A DNA stretch of 64,000 bases from Rhododendron vialii (taxonomy: Eukaryota > Streptophyta > Magnoliopsida > Ericales > Ericaceae), in NCBI RefSeq assembly GCF_030253575.1, contig NC_080565.1, forward strand, positions 5,428,001-5,492,000, read 5' to 3'. Within the stretch, counting starts at the first letter, position 1. Every line of letters starts with the position of its first letter. Positions 32,472 to 43,900 of this stretch are shown here, in pieces. The notes beneath the pieces were generated by a model. The model did no database searches and was not told the origin of the DNA. It saw only the letters and a program-made list of their open reading frames with translations. The translations under genes and the position numbers were made by a program.

Positions 32472-32833
32472 TATTTTATCTCAAAATGTCACGGGATGAA
32501 AACTCAGCAGGGCAGGATCACCGCTTTGATACCAATTTAATGCAGGCCGAAACCCGCAAAGGTTGAGATAGTCCCAGGAAGCCACTCACCGGAGGCAACG
32601 GAATCACTCGACATTGCTAATCGCGGAAGATACTCACGCGACCAAGTCACACACTTGATTATCAGAGAAATCACTCACTCTCAAGCAAGAAATACTTGCA
32701 CATATTTTTCATAAACTCAAACTCTAATTTTCATTTCATTAGATTACCTATTTATAGGTATTACAAATATGACTATTCAAGACTCCTAATAAAACCTATA
32801 CAATTCTCAACTAGACCTTTCAAATACCTAGGC

Positions 32834-35231
32834 TGTAGAGACCCGTATTTTAGGGCCGTATTTTTTATTTTTTAAAAAAATATTAAAATTATCGAGTAAT
32901 GACGTAAATTGTGGAAATTCAAATAATGGCATGGTTATAAGATTAGGGGATCAACATGATATAATTGCAAGTGCAGGGGTGAAAGTGTGATAAGTGTATA
33001 TATATCTGTATATGGACGTACAGGGAAAAGTTTTCCCCTTTCACTTTTTTTTCTTTCTTCCTCCCTATTCGCTCGGCCCTCTCCCTTCGAAACTCTCCCT
33101 CCACTTCTCTCCTCGATTTCATTTAGTTAGAGCGTGATTCCGAACAAAGCCCAAGAATTAAAGTCGTTAAACGGAGTGCGGGCTTCCTATCCATCCAAGA
33201 AAAATCATGATTGGACAACGTGGGAGCTCGGTTGACTTGGTCTAAGGGTTGGGTTTTGCTCGAAACCCACGAGGTAGGGATTTCTTACGCTTGTTATGCG
33301 TTTATACGGTGTTTATGTACCTAGATCGTATCTTGTTTCGTTGTTTAAGCTTGTTCCTTCCATTTCCGAATATCAGCAGAACAGGGCCTGCGTTTTTTGA
33401 GTTTTACGCCTTCTTAAACTTAGATTTGAATTTTGGTTCCTTCGTATGAAATAGAGTAGACTTAAAGTCCGTTCTAACGCCACTAGAATCACCCGAAACC
33501 GTTGAGAATTGAATTTATGGTGATTTTTAGAATACTGGTCTGCAATCTGTCTCGTTTTCTGGGTTTCAGCCCACTTCGGATGGTCATAACTTCCTCGTCC
33601 GATGTCCGTTTTATGCAAACTTTGTATCGGTTCGAAGGTCTTGAAGGTAGCTTTCATTTGCCATCGGAATCGTCTTAAAACTCTTAGTACACGGAAACTT
33701 ATGATTGTTTGAGTGGAGGCGTGTCAATCTGTCATGCTGCGTGACAGATTCGTGTAGCCTTGGTAAACCCCTGTTTAACCGCCCTTGGAGTGCAGATTTG
33801 ACAAGGGTTCCTTCGTGACTTATAAGCTTCGTTCAATCGCGCAACTATTGAGATTGGAATCACTCAAAAATATTAAGAACTCGATTTATAGCGATTTTTA
33901 GAAGATTGGACTGAAATCTGGAAATTTAGGCAGCGTGCAGAGCTACATTTTTCATCGTTTGTTATGGTTGAGCGACCCTATTGGTTATGGGTCCTTATAG
34001 GTTTTAAAGATGGGTAAGTTGGAGATGTTTTGGTGTTGGAATCATTGAAAAATATTGAGTATGCTATTTTTAATAAATTTTTGAACATGGACTGCTCTGC
34101 TGAAAATCAGAATATCTGAAAATTATCCTAAGTTTGAAAGATCGTATCGTACGATTAGTCGAACGTGTCTGTGCCATTGATTTTTCGTTACCATAGTTGG
34201 AGTATCGTCGTAAAGGCTATAGTAGCGTAAAAGAATCTGTGAACATCGTAGACTATAAGAAATATTGTGACGTGCGTAATTGGTAGAGAAGTACTTGTTT
34301 GATTAAATTGAGAAATGACTGGATGGTTTGGTGCTTGCAACTTGGAAACGGGAATTGAAATGTGAATAACAATCGGACACAACGAGAACATTCGGGGCTC
34401 ATCGATGGGTGGGCACCTGGCAGGGGATATCGGGGTCCCATAATTAGCCCGGCAGGAGCTAAATGCTCATATCATTTGCTTTCAGGGCTCTTAAATGAGT
34501 AATTGCCAGGTAGGAGCTAAATGCTCATATTGTATGGTTTCAGGGCTCGTTTTCGAGTAAGTGCCTGGCAGGAGCTTAGGCTCAAACACATGACACGAAA
34601 TTGGTTTATGAAGTTGATGAAAAGAGATTCTGATGACCGATGATAATGAGGAATGGGATTTGGTGATGAAATGGGAAAATGTGAAAGATTGTGAAATTGT
34701 ATGAGATGTAATGAAACGGTACTAAAGCTGTTGTTGATTTACTTGGAATGATGCAGGAATATTAATGGTTCTTGTTGACGTATGAGTAGATAGATCCTTC
34801 ACATAGGTTGTCTAGAATCCCTGATCATAGTGTCCTGCTGATGACAGTCTTGTGTACTCAGGCTTATCTGTCGTTATTCACTCTAGATGCATAACTCATC
34901 ATATTTTCCTATAACTTGCGTATAGATTTCTCGACTGGGCTAGTGTGGCTCAACCTATCAATTTCAGGTACATCATAGGGGCGTAGTCATGGAGAGTTTG
35001 GAGTGCGTGCAGATATCATAGACTAAAGTTATTTTCGGAAGTACTTGTCTATCTTCGTAAAACAAATTGCATTGTATTGTTTTCTCTATATTTTTTTTTG
35101 GAATACTGTATCGGGTGGACATACTTGTGAATTTGGAAACTGTAATGTATTTGGGGGTATTGTATGTACTATTGTGAGGATTTCTATTTAAAATGGTATT
35201 GTTATTTATGTTGAAAAACGAGGGCGTGACA
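32834..35231. mobile_element. Solo LTR (2.4 kb) inside the LTR of another element
   Basis: Begins TGTAGAGACCCG, ends GAGGGCGTGACA, with a perfect 5-bp duplication TAGGC (32829-32833, 35232-35236). The intact sister LTR at 31631 shows the empty site (CTAGACCAC). It contains a ~73-bp repeat (GGCAGGAGCTAAATGCTCAT..) in about three units at 34420-34590. It shares long stretches with the solo LTR at 35784-37726, for example TTTTGGTTCCTTCGTATGAA and ATAGAGTAGACTTAAAG. Confidence 0.85.
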
Positions 35232-35383
35232 TAGGCCACTATTAAAACAAAAACACAACTTACTAGAAACACATATTCTTAGACCAGAAATTAAAAGACA
35301 TTGACTAGAAACTAAAAGACACTTTGAACTAATTAAGATAACCCTTCGACTTCCAGATTAGAATTATTTGCTCCTGTATCAAC

Positions 35384-35783
35384 CACCCCATTGTCGCCAC
35401 TACCACTGCCATTGTTGTACCAACACCACCCCATTGTCGCCACTACCACTGCCATTGTTGTACCAACACCACCCCATTGTCGCCACCACCATCGACCGCC
35501 ACTCAATCTCCGCACCACCACCACTATTATTATTGCCACCTCTGCCACAACTTTGGTCACATAATCCTTTAAATCGGTGTTTGCTCCCGCCCTCATTCCT
35601 CGCTTTGCGCTCGCGACCTTAATTCTCTCACCACCGCTCGTTACTGTCATCAATTGCACCGATCTCCACCACCACCACTCCCTTATCGTCCTTCCACCAC
35701 ACCACCTCCATTACTACTACCACCACACCATTTTCGAGACAATAATTACCGCCGCAGTAGCACTACCAATTGCCGCCGCCACC
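35384..35783. repeat. CCA-rich low-complexity tract with 43-bp tandem repeat
   Basis: The unit ACCACCCCATTGTCGCCACT..GCCATTGTTGTACCAAC occurs about two and a half times at 35385-35500, followed by further CCA/ACC-rich sequence. It continues the CCA tract at 31136-31155 and 31320-31335. Open frames here are histidine/proline-rich artefacts. Confidence 0.7.
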
Positions 35784-37726
35784 TGTAGCGACCCGAATAA
35801 TTATTTCATGGAAAATACGTCAATATTACGTGTGGCATTGGGGGTAATGTGTAATTACTTTGGGGTTGGGGCCAATGTGTAAGAGAGGAAAAATATGTAT
35901 ATATGTATAGGGGTGGGGTGGGGTGGAAATCAAAACATCACGTCTCCCTCTCTCTCTATACCCCTCTTCTTCAAACTTCATCTCCCACAATTCCTCCACA
36001 AAATCCACATCAAAAACCTTCAATCCTTGCCCCTCCAAGCTATAATTTTGTGGGTCTAGTTCGGTGGGAGTTGGCTCGGCTTGGTTTCGGAGTATTTCAA
36101 GATCTATGGCTCGATTGGCTCGGGAGAAGTTCATACGACCTTGAGATAGGGATTCCTTACGCTTGTTATGTGTTTATATGTTGATTATGTTGATAGATCG
36201 TGCTTAAAATCGTTGTTTGAAGCTATCCCTTTCATTTCTGAAAATCTGCAAAACAGGGTCTTTGTTTTTGGGATTTTACGCCTTCTTAAGCTCATAATTT
36301 AATTTTGGTTCCTTCGTATGAAATAGAGTAGACTTAAAGCCCGTTCTAATGCCGCTAGAATCACCCAATACCGTTGAGAATTGAATTAATGGTGGATTTT
36401 AGAAATCAGGTTGCGAATCTGTCACGTTTTTGTTCGACAGATTCGTGTTGCTTCAGTAAATGCCTGTTTAGCCAGATTTTGAGTGCGAATCTGACTAGGG
36501 TTCCTTCGTATCTTTTCTACTTCGTTCAATTGCGCAACTATCGGGACTGGAATCACTCAAAAATATTAATAATTCGATTTATAGTGATTTTTAGAAGATT
36601 GTCCTGCAAATTTGAAAATCTGGGCAGCTTATAGAGCTGCGTTTTTCATCGCTTGTCATGGTTAAACGACGCTATTGGTTATGGGTCCTTATGGGTTTTA
36701 AAGATTGGTAAGTTTGTGATATTTTGGCGTTGAAACCATTGAAAAATATTGAGTATGCAATTTTTAATGATGTTGTATAATCGTTTTAACTCGATAATGG
36801 GTGTGAGCTTGATTATGGATGGATTGTGCATAATGAAGGATGTTTATGGACCTATAATTTGAGTGTTATGGCTACGTGTGATATCGAACTTTGTATGTAT
36901 TGTGGTGTGGCATGTCATAGCATATGGACAATGGATGGAGTCGTATCCAACTTCGGATGTCGACGAAATTTGCGGGGCTTAACACTGCCCGGAATGTGGA
37001 GTTGCATCCACTTCGTGGGATGTCGATGAGGGTTACGGGACCCAACACTGCCCGAAATTCACGTCAATATGGACGGAGCCCGGTTTACCTTCTTAGTGGG
37101 ACCTTGGCGAGGGTTACGAGGCCCAACATTGCCCGGTGCATTGCTTTGCATCACATATCACGCATTGTTGATTGGTTAAGCTAGACTTATGACCTGTGTT
37201 GCTTGGGAAATGAAAAGAGAGATAAAGTTGTTAATCTAATGTTTGGCTTGTCATTCGACTTTGAACTGTATCTTGGATTACTATCCTTCCTCATTGAGTC
37301 TTTTGTTCGGTAATTGAATATAACATGTTTTCATGTATTTCATTTCAAGATTTCTCTACGAGCTAGTGAGCTCACCCTTCCTTAACATTTTCAGGTACAA
37401 ATCAAGAAAACTAGTTTTTGTTGCATAGAGTGTATGCCTGCAAAGAAAAGGTATCTTTTGTGAGCTTATTGAACGGTTATTTATACATCTATACTTATAG
37501 TTTTTTGGGAATTGGGTAGATGGCTCTGTAACCGTATTTTGACGTTTACTTTTTACATTTGAAGAATGTAACTAACTTTGTTATTTCCACCCGTTAACCT
37601 TGATACTTGAACTTTCTCCGATTTATGCTAAACTCAAAGGACCTTTTTGGTAATATTGTTATTTTTTTTATTAGTTAATTAGTATTTTTTTTTTTTTAAG
37701 ATATGTTTAAGAAGTAGGGCGTGACA
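35784..37726. mobile_element. Solo LTR (1.9 kb), same family as 32834-35231
   Basis: Begins TGTAGCGACCCG, ends TAGGGCGTGACA, with a 5-bp duplication CCACC (35779-35783, 37727-37731). It has an internal repeat with GGGTTACGGGACCCAACACTG-type units near 36930-37140. No coding region. Clearly diverged from its neighbour, so the two arose from separate insertions. Confidence 0.8.
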
Positions 37727-37731
37727 CCACC

Positions 37732-38302
37732 ACCACTATTACCACCACTCCTCTACCATCACGAGTAAAACTAGATAACATTCATTAATAACTCTAAAAG
37801 AGAACAATCATAAATAATTTAAGCTGAGTTTCTTTGTCTTTAAATCAAAACAATTATTATAATTCAGCTTTTGATATTTTAATCAAACAATTTTTTAGCT
37901 TAAAAAATTTAACATTCAATTTTTAATTTTTCAGCCTCAATTTTATCAAACAGCACATTAGTTTCCCTAAAAAGTCAATTTGACCTCTCTATTTTTGGGT
38001 TTATTCAAATTTTATTCACGCTCGTTATTTGCATCAAACTTGTGAATTATTGGTTTGTCTCGACAAGAGAAATAAATAAAGTAAATAAGATAACCCAAAA
38101 CCCAAATTATGGATGTTTAATCTAAAAATAAAAATTATGACGAAAAGTTGAAAAAAAATACTTTGAAAAGGAAAAAACTAGAACAACATTCATGGGGCCC
38201 TCTTTCTTTTTTTTAGGTTTGGACTCTATCACTGCTCCTTTACTACACCGTCTTTCCATCTACAATTCCTCTCTCAATCGAACACCACCACACCCGCAGC
38301 CT
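37732..38302. promoter_or_regulatory. Upstream region of ARIADNE gene 2
   Basis: AT-rich. The last ~90 bp (CGAACACCACCACACCCGCA, GCCTTATAAATAACATTA) match the region before gene 1. The rest does not, so the upstream segment of unit 2 was separated from its gene by the LTR insertions at 31.3-37.7 kb. Confidence 0.5.
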
Positions 38303-38310
38303 TATAAATA
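38303..38310 (+). promoter_or_regulatory. TATA box of ARIADNE gene 2
   Basis: TATAAATA 53 bp before the start codon, in the same context as in gene 1. Confidence 0.55.
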
Positions 38311-38362
38311 ACATTATTAGGGTTTTGGTGTTTTTTTTTAGGGTTTTGGGAGCTCTCTATTG

Positions 38363-40399
38363 ATGGATTCTGAGGACGACGACTACAGCGGCGACACGGC
38401 CGTGGAGTACAGCAAGGACGATGATGATGGTGATGATGATGGGGATTACGACTCGGACAATGGATCCGCAAGCTGCCGCCAGCAAAATTATATTGCCTTG
38501 AAAGAAGCGGATATACGCAAGCATCAAGAGAATGAAATTACGACAGTTTCATCAGTACTTACCGTATCGAGAGCAGATGCTAGCATTCTACTCCGTCACT
38601 ATCGCTGGAGTGTGAATAACGTGCATGAGGTATGGTTTGCGGATGAAGATGGAGTCCGTAAGGCCGTTGGCCTGTTGGAAAGTCCAGTTGTCCGATTTCC
38701 AAATGCTAAAGAACTGACTTGTGGAATTTGTTTCGAATCCTCTCCTCTTGATCGGATCAGCTCGGCTGCGTGCGGTCATCCTTTCTGTGACGAATGCTGG
38801 AGAGCTTACATGAGCACATCCATCAATGGTGGCCCTGGATGTTTGATGTTGAGATGCCCCGAGCCATCTTGCGGTGCTGCTATCGGCCAAGATATGATCG
38901 ATCGGTTGGTGTCTGAGGAAGATAAGGAGAGATATGCTCATTACCTTCTTCGTTCTTACATCGAAGATAATCCGAAGACCAAGTGGTGTCCTGGCCCGGG
39001 CTGTGAGTACGCTGTTGAATTTGTTGTTGGTAGTGAAAACTATGATGTTTTCTGCCCATGCTCCTATGGCTTTTGTTGGAATGTAAGTCTCTTGCGCTGC
39101 TACAATATTCTACTTATTTTTAGGGAATTTGGTTATGTAAGAAATGAGTTTTTCATTAATTGAATGAAAATGATTTACCCTTAAATCTTCCATAAGTTAT
39201 TTTTCGAAATGAACCCGTTGCCTTGTACTACAATTTTTACTGCTCAGTTTTCCAAGTTCAATTCTAATATTCTTATATCTCTCCACCGTTTAAGCTTCTT
39301 CTCTCTTTCTACACTATTATGTCGATTTTTGAAAATATTTTTAAAGTGCTAACCAAAAACAATGAAAAATAAAATTTTGAAATTTGTTATCTAAAAAAAT
39401 ATTTTACATGAAAAATATTTTACATCAAAACAAACAGAGCCTAAAGCTTATTGTTTTGAGCTGAAATTGCAGTGTACAGAAGAAGCTCATCGTCCTGTGG
39501 ACTGTGGCACTGTGGCCAAGTGGGTTACGAAAAACAACGCGGAATCGGAAAACACGAATTGGATTCTTGCTTATACCAAGCCTTGTCCGAAGTGTAAGAG
39601 ACCGATTGAGAAAAACCACGGTTGTATGCACATGACATGCAGAGCCCCTTGCAGGTTTGAGTTCTGCTGGCTATGCCTTGGTGCATACTCGGGTCATGGC
39701 CAGTGTAACCAGTATAAGGCAACTGATGAAGCTGCGAGAAAGAGAGAGATGGCCAAGATGTCTATACAGAGATACACTCATTATTATGAACGGTGGGCTA
39801 CCAATGAATCGTCGAGGCAAAAAGCCCTTGCGAGTTTACATGAAATGAAAACTGTGAATCTCAAGAAGCTTAGTGACAAACAATCTCAACCTGAAACGCA
39901 GCTCAAGTTCATGACAGAAGCCTGGCTGCAGATAGTTGAATGTCGGCGAGTGTTGAAATGGACCTATGCCTATGGATACTATCTACCTGAGCCTGAACAT
40001 GCGAAGAGGCAATTTTTTGAATATTTGCAAGGCGAGGCCGAGGCTGGTTTAGAAAGGCTTCATCTATGTGCTGAGAAGGACGTACAAGCTCACCTTGGTC
40101 CTGAACAGCCTCCTACTGATTTTAATGATTTCCGCTCAAAATTGGTTGGGCTGACTAGTGTCACTCGGAATTACTTTGAGAACTTGGTTAGAGCATTCGA
40201 GAATGGTCTATCGGATGTGGATTCCCAGGGGGCTAGCAGAGGAAAGGCTTCGTCCCAAGAGGGCGGGCTCGGTAGAGATTCGGACGATCATGGCTCTTGG
40301 GCATGCGATCACTGCACTTATTTCAACACCATATCTTTGCCCACATGCGAGACGTGCCACCAGCCCCGGCGTATCTTCAAGAGAACTAGAATTGAATGA
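38363..40399 (+). CDS. ARIADNE-type RBR E3 ubiquitin ligase, gene 2
   Basis: Exon 1 is 38363-39082 and exon 2 is 39473-40399, joined in phase 0 at the same place as in gene 1, giving 548 residues. RING1 (C120, C123, with the usual ACGHPFC), IBR and RING2 ([19 protein letters not shown], expected catalytic Cys291) are complete. The C-terminal RanBP2-type finger ([18 protein letters not shown]) is also present. Compared with gene 1 the acidic N-terminus is 15 residues shorter. The basic linker before the last finger lacks the KRGRGK stretch, ~20 residues in all. Its RING2 residues (MTC, FEFCW) are closer to what I recall for the family than gene 1 (MKC, FYFCW). The frame is open throughout and probably functional. 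Its intron is 390 bp, without the MITE of gene 1. Confidence 0.9.
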
Positions 40400-40934
40400 A
40401 AAGGTGATTTATTAGAAACAGAGACAATGTAAGGTTAGGCTTATGGGGGCCAAGGCCCAGCGTAGTTTCGGTTTTTTTTATAATCAAATTTCAATATTAG
40501 TACTATTAGTATTTTTGGTTGTTAGGAACTCTTAGATATTGCGTTTTGTTTTGGGTGTTATTTATACATTTAAATATTTTAAGAATATATTCCTTTTGGG
40601 TCTCAAAACCCAACCTCTCTTTTTGTGCACGGTCTCTTATAAGCTTCTCCTTCAATTATTAGTCTTATTTCTCTTTTTATCCTCCTCCGCTCGTTGCCCA
40701 AAAAACCTCCCTGAAAACCCAAACCAAACAAACTAATAGATTCTTAAATCTTGAAATTTTAAAATATTGTAATTAGTACTTTTATGAAATCTTCGTTCTG
40801 CCCCTTATTAGAAAGGCATTTTTGGTTATAGAAAAGCCTTGTTTTTGGTGGTCACTTTTTGGCTGAAGCTAGCTCTTTAAAGAAGATGAGTGCCAAGTGT
40901 GCTATTATCATTTGTGTGTTTGATTTAGTGTATA
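40400..40934. repeat. ARIADNE unit 2, downstream segment (D2), first part
   Basis: Matches D1 from the 3' UTR (TTAGGCTTATGGGGGCCAAG) to TTTGATTTAGTGTATA, where the Helitron interrupts it. Continues at 45640. Confidence 0.8.
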
Positions 40935-43900
40935 CTAGTGTATGCCCGTGCTTGAAGGCACGGCGCACGTTTCGGTCATACGCTTGGTGATAGGGAGAGA
41001 GCGAAGGAAAGGGATGTGTTGGTGCTGTAATGATTTGATCACATTGTTACCTACCGAAAGAGATGTGTTGGTCCTGTAGTGATTTGATCAAATAATACCA
41101 TTCAAACAAAAGAGAAACAAAGTCGACAACAAATAAACTCCCAATTAGAATACTTTTTAACATACATATGTTATCCTAGTAAAGCTTTTAAAAAGTGTTG
41201 AATTCACTTTGCCGTGTCCCCAACATTTCCCCTGGTAATGATACCTCATATGGCGTGTCCAAACCTGTCTCCACATGTTTCCATTTTGTTGCATGTCCTC
41301 GCAGTGTTGGACTACAAAATCTATCCAAAAATTAAGAGAGCTACACAAAAGTGGGCATAAAGAATTAATTCACTTCCCGCTATTTTCACTCTATCAAACA
41401 TGTATTTTAACAAAAAAAAAAAGTGAGCATCTTTGAGAGACAAATAACAAAAGTTATAGATCAAAAAAATTTCCTTCCTAAACAGCAAAATCGATTTTTT
41501 TTTTCTAAACAGCAAAAAATTTCCCCAGACATTTCTCCACGTGTTATTTCCGTTATGTCGCATGTCCTCGCAATGTCGGACCACAAAGTCTATCCAAAAA
41601 TTAAGAGAGCTATACAAAAATGGGCATAAAGAATTAATTCACTATCCACTATTTTCACTCTGTCAAACATGCATTTTAACAAACACAAAGTGAGCATCTT
41701 TGAAAGACAAAATCCATTTTCTTTGTCTAAATGGCAAAAAAAAATTCTCATCCTAAACAACAATTTTTTTTTTCTGATAAGACTCCCATCAAAAAAATTC
41801 CCATCCTAAACAGCAATTTAGGCCACATTAATTTTCCGCAGGAAGACCCTAAGGAATCGATTTCGTAGACTGCTGATTGGTGGGTGTGCGGGACAGCTGA
41901 TTGGTGGAGGAGCTTTGTGAACGTTTTTTTTTTTGGAACGCCAAGGAGTGGGTTTTGGAGAGAGAGAGAGAGGAGACACGATGGAGAAGAGGAAAACTGC
42001 TGGGTAGACATTCATGGGAAATAGGTTAAAATAAATGATTTAATCCAACAATCATAACCTATTGAAATTGCGATCCAACGATTGGAGGGATGCTCATATT
42101 TATATGGGTAGACAAAAGACCGCTTTGTTTTATAATGAACCAAAATCTAAATAGTGAATACTCGTGCATGAAGGCACAGCTTGAACAATCAGCACACATA
42201 AATAAATACTTAACTCACGTGCCATATAGGGCTTGAAAAATTAGCACACATAAAAAAATACCGAACTCGCAAGCAATATATTAACCCCTATTCAAAAAAT
42301 TCAACTATGCAAAAAATAATAACCCGAGCATATCCATAGAATGACAGAAATACCCGAAAAGAATGAAAGAATCATAAAAATAGTCCAACTAATCTTGCAC
42401 ATATTTATGACAACCCGAAAAGAATGAAAGAATAATAGAAGTACCAAAAAAAAACGCTAAATAAACTGAACGGTGAGGAAGATTGAGACTTCCTAAATAA
42501 ACTGACACTCATATTAATTGCACCACACAACATAACACTAAGGTTGCCACAATTCATAAGTGTTTTCACCAATTACACAGTACTTCATGTTAAAATATTT
42601 TTTGAACATAGAATTACATAGTGAGCTATTAGAATAGAGTTTCATTCTTTTATCACCTAAAGGCATTTATCCATACAATCTGCCCTCACTTTAATTAATA
42701 CTGTAACTATCAAGAATTACGACCCAACAATCCCATCATGACTATTATGGTCTTCAAAATCAATCACACTTGAAAAACCAAAAACCAAAAACCAAAAACC
42801 AAACCAAACCAAAATCAAAACTCTTCTAGAACTAATGGGATTGCATGAACAAAGATTGAAGTTGGATGGTAAACGATTTAATAGCAAGACCCTAGCTAAG
42901 AAGCATCACCACAAATCTCATTAATGGAAAATGGATGTATGCACTATGCATGTCCTTAGTATTTTCAAAAATAGCATTATGCTAACTAACTTAGATTACC
43001 AAGCCAGTCCCTGAACTAAGGGTGGTCATTGAAAAATGATAGGCGTTACTCATCTATACACAGTCAAATATCTAGATGTAGTTAATCTAAGCAGAACACT
43101 AAACATAGTACGTTGAAGCATCATGACAGTTAACATCAATAAGCCTCAGATAAAATTAAAAGCCATAGGATAATTCTCTTGACATAGTAGGAGTTGCGCT
43201 TAAAAATAGACACCTTGATTGAATAAATTGCGGCTCATAATCAATGCCTACTTAACATATTAGGATTACAAAGTTACCAGTCAATAAGAAGGTTGTTGGT
43301 TGTTGCTAATGATAAGGTGAGGATTATCGTGGCCCTTAAACTTTTGGATAGGGAGAGCTTTGTTCCCGTTAAATCGATAAGATGTTGTGCTAGAGCTCTT
43401 GGAGAGAGCTTTGTTCATGGGTGAGGATGATTTCGAAGACAGCTTGTGTTGTAGGACATAAGCCTACTCCATAGATCAAGAAAAAAGAATAAGATTATTC
43501 TACAATCATACTTGTATTACACATAAAAAAAAGAAAAAATTGTAGCAGGATATTACAGTAGGTTATAATAGAGGGGCAAAAAAGGGCCCAAGGCATATGA
43601 ATCAACCATGTTAACAGAAAAAATGTTATAACCCATAACAAATAAGATTTTTATGAACTCACTGCCATTTATACTCCGGAGTATTGGAAACTATTTTCAA
43701 TTGCATCAAATTACCACAATAGGATTTTGATGATACCAAAGATTCCACCAACATAGTTCAACTGAGGTATTGACAAATGAAAAAATGGGCACTCAAAAAA
43801 ACTTATACAGCCTGGAGTTGAGGTATGATAGCCAAAAAAAGTCAATACAGAGTCAGGTCAATAAGTACGTGTGGCTAGAGTTGAGGTACGCATTAAAGCA

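Larger units (their letters stand above)
31336..35383 (-). mobile_element. Small non-autonomous LTR retrotransposon, interrupted by a solo LTR
   Basis: On the minus strand the 437-bp LTR runs from TGATACAGGAGCAAATA to CGACCTGCA (31336-31772). The second LTR is at 32541-32833 and 35232-35383, cut in two by a 2.4-kb solo LTR. Just inside lies a primer-binding site TGGTATCAAAGC (initiator-Met tRNA type, 32523-32534). A purine-rich tract GAAGAAAGGGAGTA precedes the 3' LTR. The internal region is only 768 bp and encodes no reverse transcriptase or integrase. Outer flanks lie in CCA-rich DNA, so no target duplication could be confirmed. Confidence 0.75.

Noticed and set aside
35368..35882. His/Pro/Leu-rich frames in the CCA tract
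   Set aside because: Low-complexity tandem repeat translated in several frames. The longer frame also runs into the adjacent solo LTR.
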